Source: Mycolicibacterium phlei (lineage in GTDB: Bacteria > Actinomycetota > Actinomycetes > Mycobacteriales > Mycobacteriaceae). Taken from it: a DNA stretch of 64,000 nucleotides. The translations under genes and the position numbers were made by a program. Shown one piece after another: positions 36,003 through 48,213 of this stretch. Numbering within the stretch: the stretch's first letter is position 1; every line of letters starts with the position of its first letter. The stretch is taken from the NCBI RefSeq assembly GCF_001583415.1, contig NZ_CP014475.1, forward strand, positions 2,728,001 to 2,792,000. Direction: 5' to 3'. Under the pieces are notes generated by a model, which was not told where the DNA came from, searched no databases, and saw only the letters and a list, made by a program, of their open reading frames with translations.

Positions 36003-38747
36003 TTAACCGCTGTCGACGGCGACCACACCCCTGCGTATGTCGTCGATCGCGCGTTTGGCGGTGGCCCGCATCGCCGGGCTGGGCGCGGCGTTGCGCACCT
36101 GGTCGAGCAGGTCGAGCACCTGACGGCACCACCGCACGAAATCGCCTGCGGACAGCGGGGATCCGCTGCCGCTGACGTCGGAGGCGGCCAGCGCCCGGGT
36201 CAGATCGCCGGTGGTGGCCCACCGGAAGATCGCGGCGACGAACCCCTCGTCGGGCTCGCGGCTGGGGCTGATGCGGTGCCGCTGCTCGTCGGCGCGCAGC
36301 TCGGCCGACAGGCGGCGCGTCTGGTTCAGCGCCCGCCGCAGTTTGCCGGTCGGGATCTCCACCCCGTCGTGCCCGCCCGGTGCGTCCCCGCGGGACTCGA
36401 ACAACACCGCCGACAGCACCCCGGCCAGTTCGGGGGCGTCCAGGCCCTCCCAGATCCCGGTGCGCAGCGCCTCGGCGACCAGCAGGTCGCTCTCGCTGTA
36501 GATCCGGGCCAGCAGCCGGCCGTCGTCGGTGACCTTCGGGTCCTTCGCGGGCCCGGAGATGTACCCGCGCTCGGTCAGCAGCACCACGATCCGGTCGAAC
36601 GTGCGGGCCAGCGAGTTCGTCGCGGCCGCGACCTTCTGCCGGGTCTGCTCGTTGTCGCGTTCGATGCGCAGGTACCGCTCGGCGAGCCGGACCTTCTGCT
36701 CGCGGTCGGGTATGTGGTGGACGGGGTGCGCACGCATCCGGCTGCGCAGCCCGGCGAGCTCGGGATCGATGTCCGGTTCGCGGCCGGCGCCCCGGGTGCG
36801 CTGGCGCCGCGCCGAGGGCACCTCCAGCCCGGCCGCGGCCGACAGCAGCGCCGAGGCCAGGTCGCGGCGGACCCGCGGATTGCGGTGCTCGACCCGCTTG
36901 GGCAGCGCCATCCGGCCCAGCGGCACGCCGCCGGTGTAGTCGGCCGACGAGATGCGGCCCGCCCAGCGGTGTTCGGTCAGCACCAGCGGCCGCGGATCCT
37001 CGTCGTCGCGGTCGGGTTCCAGCACGACGGCCAGCCCGCCGCGCCGCCCGCTGGTGATCGAGATGATGTCGCCGCGCCGCAGCGACGCCAGGGCCTCGGA
37101 GGCGGCCCGGCGGCGCTGCAGCCGCGACGCCCGCGACTGCGACCGCTCCCGGTCCGAGATCTGCTGACGCAGCCGGGCGTACTCCAGCACCGGTTTGGCG
37201 TCGTCGCCGAGCTCGGCGGCGATCTCGGCGAGCATCCGCTCCCCGCGTTCGATTCCGCGGCGCAGCCCGACCACCGACCGGTCGGCCTGGTACTGCGCGA
37301 ACGACGCCTCCAGCAGCCTGTGCGCCTGCTCCGGGCCTATCTGCTGCACCAGGTTGATCGTCATGTTGTACGACGGCGCGAACGAGCTGCGCAGCGGGAA
37401 CGTCCGCGTCGACGCCAGCCCGGCCACCTCCGCGGGGTCCACCTCGGGTGTCCACAGCACCACGGCGTGGCCCTCGACGTCGATGCCGCGCCGGCCCGCC
37501 CGGCCCGTCAACTGGGTGTACTCCCCCGGCGTCAGCGGCATGTGCTGTTCGCCGTTGAACTTCACCAACCGCTCCAGCACCACCGTGCGGGCAGGCATGT
37601 TGATACCCAAAGCCAAAGTCTCGGTGGCGAATACGGCCTTCACCAGGCCGGCGGAGAACAGCTCCTCGACGGTGTGGCGGAACACCGGCAGCATGCCCGC
37701 GTGGTGGGCGGCCAGCCCGCGCAGCAGCCCCTCGCGCCACTCGTGGTAGTCGAGCACGATCAGGTCGCGCTCGGGCAGTTCGCCGCAGCGGCGGTCGATC
37801 ACCTCGGCGATGCGGGCGCGTTCCTCGTCGGTGGTCAGCCGCAGCGGGGAGCGCAGGCACTGTTTGACCGCGGCGTCGCAGCCGGCGCGCGAGAAGATGA
37901 ACGTGATCGCGGGCAGCAGCCCCTCCCGGTCCAGGGTGGCGATCACCTCGGGGCGAGTCGGCGGCCGGTACATGCTGGGGCGTCCGCGGTTACGGCCCCG
38001 CCCGCGCGGCTGCCAGTCCATCAGCCGGTCCGCCTCGCGGCGGTGCGCGATGTGGCGCGACAACTCCGGGTCGACGCGCAGTTCGCCCTTGCCGCCGGCG
38101 GCGGCGCGCGCGGCCCGGTAGTCGAACAGGTCGAACAGCCGCCTGCCCACCAGCACGTGCTGCCACAGCGGCACCGGGCGGTGCTCGTCGACGACGACGG
38201 TGGTGTCGCCGCGCACGGTCTGAATCCAGCCGCCGAACTCCTCGGCGTTGCTCACCGTCGCCGACAGGCTGACCAGCCGCACCTCCTCGGGCAGGTGCAG
38301 GATCACCTCCTCCCACACCGCACCGCGCATCCGGTCGGCGAGGAAGTGCACCTCGTCCATCACCACGTACGAAAGGCCCTGCAGTGCCGGCGAATTCGCA
38401 TACAGCATGTTGCGGAGCACCTCGGTGGTCATCACCACCACGTCGGCGTCGCCGTTGATCGACTGCTCGCCGGTGAGCAGGCCGATCTTCTCCGGCCCGT
38501 AGCGCTGCACCAGGTCGTTGTGCTTCTGGTTGCTCAGCGCCTTGATCGGCGTGGTGTAGAAGCACTTGCCGCCGGACGCCAGCGCCAGGTGCACGGCGAA
38601 CTCACCGACCACGGTCTTGCCCGCACCGGTCGGGGCGCACACCAACACCCCGTGACCGTTCTCCAGCGCCTCGCAGGCGCGCCGCTGGAAGTCGTCGAGG
38701 GTGAACGACAACTGCCGGGTGAAGTCGGCGAGCTGGCTAGGTGGCAT
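36003..38747 (-). CDS. helY: Ski2-like DEVH RNA helicase HelY
   Basis: 914-aa helicase. Walker A APTGAGKT (residues ~38-45), DEVH at 131-134, SAT at [13 protein letters not shown], motif [27 protein letters not shown]-like C-terminal domain follows ([20 protein letters not shown]). ATG 38747 overlaps the tatC stop by 11 bp, placing it in the tatA-tatC-helY operon as in M. tuberculosis (Rv2092c). Confidence 0.94.
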   Translation of the reverse strand: MPPSQLADFTRQLSFTLDDFQRRACEALENGHGVLVCAPTGAGKTVVGEFAVHLALASGGKCFYTTPIKALSNQKHNDLVQRYGPEKIGLLTGEQSINGDADVVVMTTEVLRNMLYANSPALQGLSYVVMDEVHFLADRMRGAVWEEVILHLPEEVRLVSLSATVSNAEEFGGWIQTVRGDTTVVVDEHRPVPLWQHVLVGRRLFDLFDYRAARAAAGGKGELRVDPELSRHIAHRREADRLMDWQPRGRGRNRGRPSMYRPPTRPEVIATLDREGLLPAITFIFSRAGCDAAVKQCLRSPLRLTTDEERARIAEVIDRRCGELPERDLIVLDYHEWREGLLRGLAAHHAGMLPVFRHTVEELFSAGLVKAVFATETLALGINMPARTVVLERLVKFNGEQHMPLTPGEYTQLTGRAGRRGIDVEGHAVVLWTPEVDPAEVAGLASTRTFPLRSSFAPSYNMTINLVQQIGPEQAHRLLEASFAQYQADRSVVGLRRGIERGERMLAEIAAELGDDAKPVLEYARLRQQISDRERSQSRASRLQRRRAASEALASLRRGDIISITSGRRGGLAVVLEPDRDDEDPRPLVLTEHRWAGRISSADYTGGVPLGRMALPKRVEHRNPRVRRDLASALLSAAAGLEVPSARRQRTRGAGREPDIDPELAGLRSRMRAHPVHHIPDREQKVRLAERYLRIERDNEQTRQKVAAATNSLARTFDRIVVLLTERGYISGPAKDPKVTDDGRLLARIYSESDLLVAEALRTGIWEGLDAPELAGVLSAVLFESRGDAPGGHDGVEIPTGKLRRALNQTRRLSAELRADEQRHRISPSREPDEGFVAAIFRWATTGDLTRALAASDVSGSGSPLSAGDFVRWCRQVLDLLDQVRNAAPSPAMRATAKRAIDDIRRGVVAVDSG

Positions 38748-39681
38748 CGTCGTCCACGTACCGCGCCGTGGGCACGGTGCTGGGCGGCTCGACGGGCTCG
38801 GCCTCGCCGATCGGGGCGGCCTGGTCGTCGGGGACCGCCTCGAGGGCCTCCCGCTTGGCCTTGCGCCTGTCGTTGAGGCGCGCGATCTGGATGGCGAACT
38901 CCAGCAGCAGGGTCAGCGCCAACGCCAGCGCCAGCATCGAGAACGGGTCCGAGCCGGGGGTGAACAGCGCGGCGAACACGAACAGCGCGAAGATCAGCCC
39001 CCGCCGCCAGGCCTTGAGCCGCTCATAGGTGAGCACCCCGACGAGGTTGAGCATGACGATCAGCAGCGGGAACTCGAAGCTGAACCCGAACACCAGCAGC
39101 AGGTTGATCAGGAAGCCGAAGTACTGGTCACCGGAGAGCGCGGTGATCTGCACGTCGCTGCCGACGGTCAGCAGGAAGCCCAGCGCGGTGGACAGCACGA
39201 AGTAGGCCAGCAGCGCGCCCGCGATGAACAGGCTGGCGCCCACGACGACGAACGCGATCGCGAACCGGCGCTCCTTGCGGTACAAGCCTGGGGTGATGAA
39301 CGCCCAGATCTGGTACAGCCACATCGGGCAGGCCAGCACGATGCCCGCGGTCAGCGCGACCTTCAACCGCAGCATGAACTGGTCGAACGGCGCCGTCGCG
39401 AGCAGGCGGCACTCCCCGTCCGGGGCGATGGTCGCGCGCGCCGACTCCGGCAGATCGCAGTACGGTCCGCGCAGCCAGTCGCCCAGGCTGGGCAGGCCGA
39501 ACACGCCGTGGGTGTACCAGAGGAACCCGAGGATCGTGGTGACCACGACCGCCGCCAGCGAGATCAGCAGCCGGTTGCGCAACTCCGTGAGGTGCTCGAC
39601 CAGCGACATCGTGCCGTCGGGATTGGTCCGCGACCGGCGACGACGAGGATCGAGTTTCTTCAGTATTCCTGGGGTCCGCAC
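38737..39681 (-). CDS. tatC: Sec-independent translocase subunit TatC
   Basis: About 314-aa polytopic protein with six membrane helices. Signature [20 protein letters not shown] and the conserved FxxTPG-type [23 protein letters not shown] 39681 ([20 protein letters not shown]) matches the known mycobacterial N-terminus; ATG 39705 is an alternative. Long acidic C-tail. Works with TatA next door to export folded proteins. Confidence 0.93.
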   Translation of the reverse strand: MRTPGILKKLDPRRRRSRTNPDGTMSLVEHLTELRNRLLISLAAVVVTTILGFLWYTHGVFGLPSLGDWLRGPYCDLPESARATIAPDGECRLLATAPFDQFMLRLKVALTAGIVLACPMWLYQIWAFITPGLYRKERRFAIAFVVVGASLFIAGALLAYFVLSTALGFLLTVGSDVQITALSGDQYFGFLINLLLVFGFSFEFPLLIVMLNLVGVLTYERLKAWRRGLIFALFVFAALFTPGSDPFSMLALALALTLLLEFAIQIARLNDRRKAKREALEAVPDDQAAPIGEAEPVEPPSTVPTARYVDDDAT

Positions 39682-39732
39682 GGCATGCCTACTGACGCGG
39701 CGCACACGCCGCGGTCACAGTTCGCGTTCGTG

Positions 39733-39978
39733 TCAGGCCGGCCGCTTATCCGACGGCTGGTCGGTCGGGGCCGGATTGTCGACCCGCTCCGAGGCGATCG
39801 GCGTCGGCCCGGGCGACTCCTCGGGCTTCGACTCTGCCTGCATCTCCTTGATCTCCGACTTGAAGATCCGCATCGACCTGCCGAGTGAGCGCGCCGCATC
39901 CGGGAGCTTCTTGGCACCGAAGAGCAGCACGAACACCGCGATAACGATCACCCAGTGCCAGGGTTGCAAACCGCCCAT
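39733..39978 (-). CDS. tatA: Sec-independent translocase subunit TatA
   Basis: 81-aa: [20 protein letters not shown] membrane helix, the [20 protein letters not shown] hinge and amphipathic helix, then a charged tail. Start ATG 39978 has a very strong ribosome site, GGAGGTGACCTCA. Upstream of tatC. Confidence 0.94.
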   Translation of the reverse strand: MGGLQPWHWVIVIAVFVLLFGAKKLPDAARSLGRSMRIFKSEIKEMQAESKPEESPGPTPIASERVDNPAPTDQPSDKRPA

Positions 39979-40006
39979 TGAGGTCACCTCCAAATTCCGG
40001 GCCAGT

Positions 40007-40981
40007 CTACCGCTCTCCGGGGTCGACCCCGTAGGCGCGCAGCGCGGCCTCGGCAGAGGCGCGGACGCGGTCGGCCAGACCGGCGGGCTCGACCACCTTG
40101 ACCGCCGACCCGAAACCGAGCACGAACCGGGCCATCCAGTCCTCGGAGGCGTAGGTCATCGCGGCCTCGCAGCCGCCGTCGGGCAGCTCGCGCAGCACCC
40201 GCAGCGGGTAGTAGTCGAACATCCACGACGCCGAGCTGTCGATCAGCAGCGTCGCCGACGGCAGCGACGGGTCCGCGTCGAACAGTGAGGTGTCCGGTTC
40301 GGCCTGCACCGCGGGTTCCGGCGGCGCGGCGGGTTCGTCGAGCACCCGGGCATCGACGATGCGGTCGAACCGGAACAGCCGCACCCCCTCCGCGGAGCGG
40401 CACCAGGCCTCCAGGTAGCTGTGGTCGCCGACGAGCACGACGCGGATCGGGTCGACGGTGCGGCTGGTCAGCGAATCATGGGAGGCCGAGTAGTACTCCA
40501 GCGACAGCGCCCGCCCGTCGCGCACCGCCGCGCGCACCGCGGCGGCGGCCTCGCTCTCCACCGGGGCGGGTTCGTCGACGGCGGCGGTCAGCGCACCGCT
40601 GTGGCTGACGGCACCCGCGGCGGCCTCGATCTTGGCGATCGCGCTGCGCGCCGCCTCCGGGTCGACCATCCCGGGCACGTCGGCCAGCGCGCGCAGCGCC
40701 ACCAGCACCCCCGTCGCCTCCGGGGAGGTCAGCCGCAGCGGATGGTCCATGCCCGCGGTGAACGTGACTTCGATTGTGTCGCCGGAGAATTCGAAGTCGA
40801 TCAGGTCGCCGGGGCCGTATCCGGGCAGACCGCACAACCACAGCTGGTTGAGGTCGTCGCGCAGCTGCTTCTCGCTGACCCCGAGCTCGGCGGCCGCCTC
40901 GGCGTAGGTGATCTTCGGGTTGGCCCGGAAGTACGGCACCATGTTCAGCAGCCGCACCAGCCGGGTCGAGGTGTTGCTCAT
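40007..40981 (-). CDS. pafC: WYL-domain transcription factor PafC
   Basis: 324-aa partner of PafB; together they activate the RecA-independent mycobacterial DNA-damage response. N-terminal winged HTH ([20 protein letters not shown]), central WYL domain ([20 protein letters not shown]...[16 protein letters not shown]) and C-terminal WCX domain. ATG overlaps the pafB stop. Confidence 0.92.
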   Translation of the reverse strand: MSNTSTRLVRLLNMVPYFRANPKITYAEAAAELGVSEKQLRDDLNQLWLCGLPGYGPGDLIDFEFSGDTIEVTFTAGMDHPLRLTSPEATGVLVALRALADVPGMVDPEAARSAIAKIEAAAGAVSHSGALTAAVDEPAPVESEAAAAVRAAVRDGRALSLEYYSASHDSLTSRTVDPIRVVLVGDHSYLEAWCRSAEGVRLFRFDRIVDARVLDEPAAPPEPAVQAEPDTSLFDADPSLPSATLLIDSSASWMFDYYPLRVLRELPDGGCEAAMTYASEDWMARFVLGFGSAVKVVEPAGLADRVRASAEAALRAYGVDPGER

Positions 40982-41970
40982 GCCGGCACTCCCGCCTGTG
41001 CCTTCAGCCGCGCGATGACGTCCTCGCGCAGCGACTCCGGTTCCAGCGCGACGGCGTCGGGGCCGTAGCTGGCGATCTCGCGGGCCAGCCGGTCGACCAT
41101 CCCGATGTCGATGGTGATCACGTCGCCGGCGCGGCCGTCGAGTTCCTGCGGCTGCGACGCGGTGGCCTGGCGGCGCAGCGCGGTGGCGCGGCCCTCGGCC
41201 AGCCAGACCCGCGCCTGGCCGGCGGAGGGCCATTCGCTGACCACGCGTTCGACGATGGCGCGCAGGTCCACGCCCTCGGGCCGGGTGACCGCACCCGCCG
41301 GGCCGATCGGGGTGACCTCCGCGCCGATGCGCGACAGCCGGAAGGTGCGAACGTCGTTGCGGTCCCGGTCGTGTCCGACCAGATACCAGCGGCCGCGGTG
41401 GGTGAGCACACCCCACGGCTCCACGGTGCGCGTCGTGTACGGCGCGGTGCGCGCGGGCCGGTGCGGGAACTGCACGACACGTCCGGAATCGATGGCGGAC
41501 AACAGAATTCCCAACACGTCCTCGGATCCGCGCAGCCCGGGTAGCGCGCCGGTCGAGGTGATGGCCGGTGCGGCGTCGACGGGTTCGATGTCGATGCCCG
41601 CGGCGCGCAGCTTGAGCAGGGCGCTCTGGGTGGCGGTGATCAGCTCCGGGGACTCCCACAGCTGGGTGGCCACCGCGACGGCGGCGGCCTCGTCGGGGGT
41701 GAGCTCGACGGGCGGCAGCGCGTAGGCCTCCCGGTTGATCCGGTAGCCCTCGGTCGGGTCGGTCGACGACACCCGGCCCGTCTCCAGCGGAATCCCCAGG
41801 TCACGCAGTTCGTTCTTGTCGCGTTCGAACATGCGGGAGAACGCCTCGTCGCTGGCGTCCTCGGGGTAGCCGTAGACCGTCTGACGGATCCGCTCGGCGG
41901 TGATGAAGCTGCGGGTCGACAGCAACGCGATGACGAGGTTCATCAGTCGTTCGACTTTGGAGATCGCCAC
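40978..41970 (-). CDS. pafB: WYL-domain transcription factor PafB
   Basis: 330-aa. N-terminal HTH (VERLMNLVIALLSTRSFITA then ERIRQTVYGYP), WYL domain (WGVLTHRGRWYLVGHDRDRN). The start is GTG 41970 because TAAGCT (41978-41983, minus strand) lies 7 nt upstream and the protein then starts like the known MATSKVERL form. Leaderless; pafBC operon separated from pafA by its own promoter. Confidence 0.92.
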   Translation of the reverse strand: MAISKVERLMNLVIALLSTRSFITAERIRQTVYGYPEDASDEAFSRMFERDKNELRDLGIPLETGRVSSTDPTEGYRINREAYALPPVELTPDEAAAVAVATQLWESPELITATQSALLKLRAAGIDIEPVDAAPAITSTGALPGLRGSEDVLGILLSAIDSGRVVQFPHRPARTAPYTTRTVEPWGVLTHRGRWYLVGHDRDRNDVRTFRLSRIGAEVTPIGPAGAVTRPEGVDLRAIVERVVSEWPSAGQARVWLAEGRATALRRQATASQPQELDGRAGDVITIDIGMVDRLAREIASYGPDAVALEPESLREDVIARLKAQAGVPA

Positions 41971-42048
41971 TCGAAACAGCTTAGGGTGTCCGACCGCCAA
42001 CCTCCGTCTGCCGAGCGCTCAGTGCGGTACGCGTTTCGCGAAGAAAAG

Positions 42049-43407
42049 CTACATGCTGGCGATCAGGCGCTTGACCCGCTCGTCGACCGACCGGAACGGG
42101 TCCTTGCACAGCACCGTGCGCTGCGCCTGGTCGTTGAGCTTGAGGTGCACCCAGTCGACGGTGAAGTCACGACCGGCCTCCTGGGCGGCCGCGATGAACT
42201 CGCCGCGCAGCTTCGCCCGGGTGGTCTGCGGCGGGGTGTTGACGGCGGCGTCGATCTCCTCGTCGGTGGTGATACGCGCCGCCAGACCCTTGCGCTGCAG
42301 CAGGTCGAACACGCCGCGGCCCCGCTTGATGTCGTGATAGGCCAGGTCGAGCTGGCTGATCTTCGGGTCGGACAGCTCCATGTTGTAGCGGTCCTGGTAG
42401 CGCTGGAACAGCTTGCGCTTGATCACCCAGTCGATCTCGGTGTCGACCTTGGCGAAGTCCTGGCTCTCCACCGCGTCCAGCTGGCGGCCCCACAGGTCGA
42501 CGACCTGCTGGATCTGGGTGTCGGGTTCGCGGTCGCGTAGGTACTCCACGGCGCGGCCGTAGTACTCGCGCTGAATGTCGAGCGCGCTGGCCTGACGCCC
42601 GCCGGCGAGCCGCACCGGACGACGACCGGTCAGGTCGTGGCTGACCTCGCGGATCGCGCGGATCGGATTGTCCAGCGAGAAGTCGCGGAACGCGATGCCG
42701 GCCTCGATCATCTCCAGCACCAGCGCCGCCGAGCCCACCTTGAGCATGGTGGTGGTCTCGGACATGTTCGAGTCGCCCACGATGACGTGCAGCCGGCGGT
42801 ACTTCTCGGCGTCGGCGTGCGGCTCGTCGCGGGTGTTGATGATGGGCCGCGACCGCGTCGTCGCCGAGGACACGCCCTCCCAGATGTGCTCGGCCCGCTG
42901 GGACAGGCAGAACGTCGCCGCCTTCGGGGTCTGCAGCACCTTGCCCGCACCGCAGATCAACTGGCGGGTGACCAGGAACGGCAGCAGCACATCGGAGATC
43001 CGGGAGAACTCGCCGGCCCGCACGATCAGGTAGTTCTCGTGGCAGCCGTAGGAGTTGCCCGCCGAGTCGGTGTTGTTCTTGAACAGGTAGATGTCGCCGC
43101 CGATACCCTCGTCGGCCAGCCGCTGCTCGGCGTCGATCAGCAGGTCCTCGAGCACCCGCTCCCCGGCGCGGTCATGGGTGACCAGCTGTGTGAGGTTGTC
43201 ACACTCGGCGGTCGCGTACTCGGGGTGAGAACCCACGTCCAGATACAACCTGGCGCCGTTCCGGAGGAACACGTTCGAACTGCGGCCCCACGACACCACC
43301 CGGCGGAACAGGTAGCGGGCCACCTCATCGGGGCTCAGCCGGCGATGCCCGTGGAACGTGCAGGTGACACCGAATTCCGTCTCGATGCCCATGATTCGTC
43401 GCTGCAC
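42049..43407 (-). CDS. pafA: Pup-protein ligase PafA
   Basis: 452-aa ligase that attaches deamidated Pup to substrate lysines. N-terminus [20 protein letters not shown] has the Mg/ATP-binding Glu region; [13 protein letters not shown] and [20 protein letters not shown] are hallmark motifs. Nearly identical to the M. tuberculosis protein. GTG 43407 lies 7 nt after TAGTCT (43415-43420, minus strand): leaderless. Confidence 0.97.
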   Translation of the reverse strand: MQRRIMGIETEFGVTCTFHGHRRLSPDEVARYLFRRVVSWGRSSNVFLRNGARLYLDVGSHPEYATAECDNLTQLVTHDRAGERVLEDLLIDAEQRLADEGIGGDIYLFKNNTDSAGNSYGCHENYLIVRAGEFSRISDVLLPFLVTRQLICGAGKVLQTPKAATFCLSQRAEHIWEGVSSATTRSRPIINTRDEPHADAEKYRRLHVIVGDSNMSETTTMLKVGSAALVLEMIEAGIAFRDFSLDNPIRAIREVSHDLTGRRPVRLAGGRQASALDIQREYYGRAVEYLRDREPDTQIQQVVDLWGRQLDAVESQDFAKVDTEIDWVIKRKLFQRYQDRYNMELSDPKISQLDLAYHDIKRGRGVFDLLQRKGLAARITTDEEIDAAVNTPPQTTRAKLRGEFIAAAQEAGRDFTVDWVHLKLNDQAQRTVLCKDPFRSVDERVKRLIASM

Positions 43408-43531
43408 CTCATCGAGACTACTTGCTGCTCGGCGCACGCGGTGGTCAAGCGGGAACGAAACGCCGGGCGAGCCCTCCCGGGGCCTGTGGATAACCGCAGC
43501 GGGACGACGTCGGATCCTGCCACCATGAGGC

Positions 43532-43804
43532 ATGGGCGAAATGCTGGAGATCGACATCCGGCAGCTGCGGGTCGTGGCGGGCCGGGTACGTGACGCCGCC
43601 GACGAGATCGCCGGATTACCCTGGCCCGCACTGGACTCCGGGGCGCTCCCAGGATCGGCGGTGGCCGCCGTGACGACGGCTGCGCTGGCCACCCGGCTCG
43701 CCGACGTGGCGGCTGACATGCGGATGTGGGCGAAGACCGCCCGCACCGCCGCCGACGGGTACGACCACGCCGAGCGCCGCGCCGGCGACCGGCTGGGCCG
43801 ATGA
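43532..43804 (+). CDS. Small helical WXG100/EspC-like protein
   Basis: 90-aa predicted helical hairpin ([20 protein letters not shown]...[20 protein letters not shown]), resembling ESX-1-associated DUF2580/EspC-type small proteins. Overlaps the start of the DUF1023 gene (ATGA), so the pair is coupled. ATG 43541 is an alternative start. Family call tentative. Confidence 0.6.
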   Translation: MGEMLEIDIRQLRVVAGRVRDAADEIAGLPWPALDSGALPGSAVAAVTTAALATRLADVAADMRMWAKTARTAADGYDHAERRAGDRLGR

Positions 43805-45363
43805 CCCGCCCGACCGTCGCCCAGGCCGAAGCCTGGCGGCCCAGCGCACTCGAACGGCTCGGCGACGCCTGGGAGATCACCGCCCGCAAGATCACCGCAC
43901 ACGCCGACACGCTGGCCGGACAGTTCACGTTCTGGACCGGTGCCGCCGCCGACGCCGCGCAGCGGCGCGCACACGCCATCGCCGCCGAGGCCGAACGGGT
44001 CGCGGCCGCGCTGCTGCTGGCCGCCTGCGCCGCCCGCGACGGCGCCGACCAGATCGGCAGGGCCCGCACCACCGTGCTGGAGGTGCTCACCACGGCCCGC
44101 TCGGAGGGGTTCACCGTCACCGGTGCCGGGCAGGTGCTCCCCCACGGCGATCCGTCCCCGCTGCTGGTCGCGCTGGCCGGCGGGGTGCCTTCGCTGGCCG
44201 CGGAGCTGCGGGACCAGCGGGCGGCGACGCTGACGCGGCAGCTGGGCGCCGCGCTGGACCGGCTCGGCGCCGCCGACGACGACGCCGCGGTCGACATCGC
44301 CGAGGCACTGGCGCTGCCGCCGGTCGGCACCCGGGACTTCGGCGACGGCATCGTCGCCGGCTGGCCCACCACCAGCCAGGACGGTATCGCCGCCCAGATC
44401 GCCGCGCTCACCGACGAGCAGCGCGCCGGCCTGGTCGCCACCCACCCGGCGCAGGTCGGCAACACCGACGGGGTCCCGTGGGAGCTGCGGGCCCAGGCCA
44501 ACCGCACCAACATCGCCACCGCGGCGCTGCGCGAGGCCGATCCCGACCGTCTCGCGCTGTACCGGGAGCTGCTGTCCGAGGTCGACGATCTCGACGGAAA
44601 CCGGGTGGACCGGCAGATCCTGGGTTTCGACCCGGGCCGCTCCTCGTTGATCGAACTGCACGGCGACCTGACCCGGGCCTCCGGCGTCGCGGTCATGGTG
44701 CCCGGCCTGAACACCACGTTCGAGGGCTCCCGGGCCAACACCGCGACCGCGCGCCGGTTCGTCACGGGCAGCGGCGGCGACGTCGCCGCCATCACCTACC
44801 TCGGCGGACCGTTCCCGCACGGCGACACCACCGTGTCCGGGCTGCTGGAGGCCGCCGACCCGCGCTACGCGGTCGACATGGCGCCGCGGCTGGTCGCGTT
44901 CACCGAGGACGTCGACCGCCGCGCCGACGCCACCGGGCGCGAGCTGCCGGTCACCGTCATCGGCCACTCCTACGGCGGTTCCATCGTCGGCACCGCCGAG
45001 ACCCGCGGGCTGACCGCCGACCGGGTGCTGTACCTGGCGGCCGCCGGTGCCGGTGTCGGCGTCGACGACCCGGGCGACTGGCACAACCGCAACCCGGACG
45101 TGGTGCGTTACTCGATGACCCCGCCGCGGGACTGGATCACCCTGGTGCAGGGCATCCCGTTCGGCCCGCACGGCGCCGACCCCGACGAGATGCCCGGCGT
45201 CGTCCGGCTGGACACCGGCCGCTACGACGACGGCCGGCCGATGGCCGGACCCGACGCCCACTCCGACGTCATCAACGCGCCCTCGGACTCGTGGCGCACC
45301 ATCCTCGGGGTGATCACCGGTGAGGTGACCCCGGATCGGGCAAGACTGCCCAAAGCCGGGTGA
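43801..45363 (+). CDS. Alpha/beta hydrolase with DUF1023 domain and WXG-like N-terminus
   Basis: 520-aa protein. The N-terminal ~100 residues are helical with a WxG-like turn ([20 protein letters not shown]); the C-terminal half is a DUF1023 hydrolase with nucleophile elbow [14 protein letters not shown] and an AHSDVINAP region holding the probable catalytic His. Such proteins occur beside small helical partners in actinobacteria and may be type VII secretion substrates (inference). Confidence 0.82.
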   Translation: MTRPTVAQAEAWRPSALERLGDAWEITARKITAHADTLAGQFTFWTGAAADAAQRRAHAIAAEAERVAAALLLAACAARDGADQIGRARTTVLEVLTTARSEGFTVTGAGQVLPHGDPSPLLVALAGGVPSLAAELRDQRAATLTRQLGAALDRLGAADDDAAVDIAEALALPPVGTRDFGDGIVAGWPTTSQDGIAAQIAALTDEQRAGLVATHPAQVGNTDGVPWELRAQANRTNIATAALREADPDRLALYRELLSEVDDLDGNRVDRQILGFDPGRSSLIELHGDLTRASGVAVMVPGLNTTFEGSRANTATARRFVTGSGGDVAAITYLGGPFPHGDTTVSGLLEAADPRYAVDMAPRLVAFTEDVDRRADATGRELPVTVIGHSYGGSIVGTAETRGLTADRVLYLAAAGAGVGVDDPGDWHNRNPDVVRYSMTPPRDWITLVQGIPFGPHGADPDEMPGVVRLDTGRYDDGRPMAGPDAHSDVINAPSDSWRTILGVITGEVTPDRARLPKAG

Positions 45364-45383
45364 GGTCTGGACAGAATGGGCCG

Positions 45384-46250
45384 ATGTGGTGCCGCAGTGC
45401 TCCCGTCGACGGGTTCCGGCTGGCCTACGACCGCTTCGGGGTGCCCGGCGCGCCGCCGGTGGTGCTGCTGCACGGCTGGCCGGGCAACCGACACGACTAC
45501 CGGCATGTGGTGCCGCTGATCGACGACGCCACCGACGTGGTGGTGCCGGACCTGCGCGGCTTCGGCGGCTCGGACAAACACGAGGTCGCCGTCGGGCACT
45601 TCTACAGCGCGTCGGCGCAGGCGGCCAGCGTCATCGGCCTGATCCGCGAACTCGAGCTGGGGCCGGTGGTGCTGGCCGGCTACGACGTCGGCAGCCGCGT
45701 CGCGCAGAGCGTCGCGCGGATGCAGCCGGACCTGGTGCGCGCGCTGGTGCTGTCCCCGCCGCTGCCCGGCGCCGGGGACCGGGTGCTCAGCGCCACCGCG
45801 CAGGGCGAGTTCTGGTACCAGGCCTTCCACCAGCTGCCGCTGGCCGCCATCCTGATCGACGGCAATCCCGACGCGGTGCGCGAGTATTTGCGCCACTTCT
45901 GGACGCACTGGTCGGGGCCGGGCTTCACGCTGCCCGACGAGGATCTGGACCGGCTGGTGTCCGACTACGCGCTGCCCGGTGCGTTCGCCGCGTCGATCGC
46001 CTGGTACCGCGCCGGGGCCGGCCTGGTCGCCCAGTCGCTGAGCGAACTACCGCCGGAGCACGCCATCAAGATCCACGCCCCCACCGACGTGATCTGGCCG
46101 CAGCACGACCCGATGTACCCGGTGACGTGGGCGGACCGGCTCGAGCACTACTTCACCGACGTCGCGCTGCACATCGCCTACGACGCGGGCCATTTCACGC
46201 CGCTGGAGTGCCCGCGGCAGTTCGCCGAGCTTGTGCTGATCCGCTCCTGA
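45384..46250 (+). CDS. Epoxide-hydrolase-like alpha/beta hydrolase
   Basis: 288-aa. Oxyanion motif [13 protein letters not shown], nucleophile elbow [15 protein letters not shown] with aspartate, and C-terminal [11 protein letters not shown] with the catalytic His: the Asp nucleophile points to epoxide hydrolase or haloacid/fluoroacetate dehalogenase type. CAGAAT lies 6 nt upstream of ATG 45384. Convergent with prcA, with only 6 bp between stops. Confidence 0.85.
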   Translation: MWCRSAPVDGFRLAYDRFGVPGAPPVVLLHGWPGNRHDYRHVVPLIDDATDVVVPDLRGFGGSDKHEVAVGHFYSASAQAASVIGLIRELELGPVVLAGYDVGSRVAQSVARMQPDLVRALVLSPPLPGAGDRVLSATAQGEFWYQAFHQLPLAAILIDGNPDAVREYLRHFWTHWSGPGFTLPDEDLDRLVSDYALPGAFAASIAWYRAGAGLVAQSLSELPPEHAIKIHAPTDVIWPQHDPMYPVTWADRLEHYFTDVALHIAYDAGHFTPLECPRQFAELVLIRS

Positions 46251-46256
46251 GCGGGG

Positions 46257-47006
46257 TCAGCCGTCGGCCTGGTCGGTCTTGTCGCCCTCGTCCGATGCGG
46301 GCGGCTCGGGCAGCAGGGCCTCCAGCGCCGCGCCGGTGATCCGGCGGAACGCCCGCCGCGGCCGGTTGACGTCGAGGATCGCCACCTCCAGCGTCGACGG
46401 GCCCAGCACGCGCGGCTCCCCGCCGCCGTTGGCGCCGACCTGCAGCGCGTCCACGGCGATCTTCACCGCGTCCTTGAGGCCGGCGTTCTCGGTGTAGGAC
46501 TCGTTGAGCTTGGTGATGATCGGGTCGGTGGTGCCGCCCATCACGACGAAGTGCGGTTCGTCGGCGATCGACCCGTCGTAGGTGATGCGGTACAGCTCCG
46601 GCGGTTTGGACTCGCCGTAGTGCGCCACCTCGGCGACGCACAGCTCGACCTCGTACGGCTTGGCCTGCTCGGTGAAGATGGTGCCGAGCGTCTGGGCGTA
46701 GACGTTGGCCAGCTGGCGGCCGGTCACGTCGCGCCGGGCGTAGGCATAGCCGCGGGTGTCGGCGTACTGGATGCCGCCGCGGCGCAGGTTGTCGAACTCG
46801 TTGAACCGGCCGACGGCCGCGAACCCGACCCGGTCGTAGAGCTCGCTGACCTTCTGCAGCGAACGCGACGGGTTCTCGGCGACGAACAGCACCCCGTCGG
46901 CGTAGGCCAGCACGACCACGCTGCGGCCGCGGGAAATGCCCTTGCGCGCGAGCTCGGAGCGCTCGCGCATCGCCTGTTCAGGCGAGATGAAATACGGAAA
47001 GCTCAC
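46257..47006 (-). CDS. prcA: Proteasome alpha subunit PrcA
   Basis: 249-aa alpha-ring subunit ([40 protein letters not shown]). The tail after residue ~235 is variable. ATG overlaps the prcB stop. Pup-prcB-prcA operon. Confidence 0.96.
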   Translation of the reverse strand: MSFPYFISPEQAMRERSELARKGISRGRSVVVLAYADGVLFVAENPSRSLQKVSELYDRVGFAAVGRFNEFDNLRRGGIQYADTRGYAYARRDVTGRQLANVYAQTLGTIFTEQAKPYEVELCVAEVAHYGESKPPELYRITYDGSIADEPHFVVMGGTTDPIITKLNESYTENAGLKDAVKIAVDALQVGANGGGEPRVLGPSTLEVAILDVNRPRRAFRRITGAALEALLPEPPASDEGDKTDQADG

Positions 47007-47902
47007 GAATCTCCCCGCGCGTCGGTGGGACGGTGGACCGCGTCCGGGCCGAAAGTGTCGGACCGCGAACGGCTTTCGATCACCTGCTGGGCCAGTTCGG
47101 CGATGCGCGACTCCGGCACCTCCACCGCGCCATCGGCGCTGATGTTCACCGCGGTCGGATAGATGCCGCGCACCAGGTCGGGCCCGCCGGTCGCCGAGTC
47201 GTCGTCGGCGGCGTCGTAGAGCGCCTCGATGGCCACCCGCAGCGCCGAATCCCCGTCGGTCACCTGCGAATAGAGCTTCTTCATCGAGGACTTGGCAAAG
47301 ATCGAGCCCGAGCCCACCGACTGGTAGCCCTCCTCCTCGAAGTTCCAGCCGCCCGCCGCGTCGAACGACACGATGCGCCCGGCCTTCTGCGGGTCCGGAT
47401 CATCGAGGTCGTAACCGGCCAGCAGCGGCAGCGCGACGAAACCCTGCAGCGCCGCACCGAGATTGCCGCGCACCATGGTCGCCAGCCGGTTCACCTTGCC
47501 GTGGAACGTCAGCGGGACACCCTCGAGCTTCTCGTAGTGCTCCAGCTCGACGGCGTACAGGCGGGCGAACTCGACGGCGATGGCCGCCGTGCCTGCGATG
47601 CCGGTCGCGGTGTAGTCGTCGGTGATGTACACCTTCTGCACGTCGCGGCTGGCGATCATGTGGCCCTGGGTGGCGCGCCGGTCACCGGCCATCACCACGC
47701 CGCCTGGGTACTTCAGCGCGACGATCGTGGTGCCGTGCGGCGCGAAATCGCCCACCGGCTCGGCGGCCACCCGGTTCACGGGCAGAAGTTCGGGCGCCTG
47801 ACGGCGCAGCAGTTCAGTGAAGGACGACAAGTCCACGGGGACAGAAGGTGCTCCGGGTAGCGCGGACGGGAAGGACAACTGGTCGCGATTCGGCCAGGTC
47901 AC
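47003..47902 (-). CDS. prcB: Proteasome beta subunit PrcB
   Basis: 299-aa precursor. A ~57-residue propeptide is removed before Thr58 ([19 protein letters not shown]), the N-terminal nucleophile. GTG 47902 overlaps the pup stop (GTGA). Confidence 0.96.
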   Translation of the reverse strand: MTWPNRDQLSFPSALPGAPSVPVDLSSFTELLRRQAPELLPVNRVAAEPVGDFAPHGTTIVALKYPGGVVMAGDRRATQGHMIASRDVQKVYITDDYTATGIAGTAAIAVEFARLYAVELEHYEKLEGVPLTFHGKVNRLATMVRGNLGAALQGFVALPLLAGYDLDDPDPQKAGRIVSFDAAGGWNFEEEGYQSVGSGSIFAKSSMKKLYSQVTDGDSALRVAIEALYDAADDDSATGGPDLVRGIYPTAVNISADGAVEVPESRIAELAQQVIESRSRSDTFGPDAVHRPTDARGDS

Positions 47903-48093
47903 TGTCCGCCCTTCTGGACGTAGGCGCGCACGAAGTCCTCAGCGTTCTCCTCGAGCACGTCGTCGATCTCGTCCAGCAGGTCGTCGGTCTCCTCGGCCAG
48001 CTTCTCGCGACGCTCCTGCCCGGCGGCCGTGCTGCCGGTGAGGTCGTCGTCCTCGCCGCCGCCACCGCCGCGCTTGGTCTGCTCCTGAGCCAT
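47899..48093 (-). CDS. pup: Prokaryotic ubiquitin-like protein Pup
   Basis: 64-aa disordered modifier: [20 protein letters not shown], then a coiled-coil-forming [20 protein letters not shown] that binds Mpa, ending VQKGGQ. The C-terminal Gln must be deamidated by Dop before PafA ligation. ATG follows AGGAGG. Confidence 0.97.
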   Translation of the reverse strand: MAQEQTKRGGGGGEDDDLTGSTAAGQERREKLAEETDDLLDEIDDVLEENAEDFVRAYVQKGGQ

Positions 48094-48213
48094 CGCTGCC
48101 TCCTGCTCAAAAAATCGTTGAGCGGGCTCACCGCTGCCCGCCTTGTCTCCACATTACCGGTCTGCGCGCCGATTGCCGGGGATAGCGCGCAGGCCCGATG
48201 CGAAACCGATGCC

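Noticed and set aside
35751..38876. 1041-codon + strand frame opposite helY
   Set aside because: Antisense of helY; repetitive Gln/Arg/His-rich translation typical of high-GC shadows.
42049..45261. Minus-strand extension of pafA to 1070 codons
   Set aside because: Only the part from GTG 43407 matches PafA; the rest is antisense to the DUF1023 gene.
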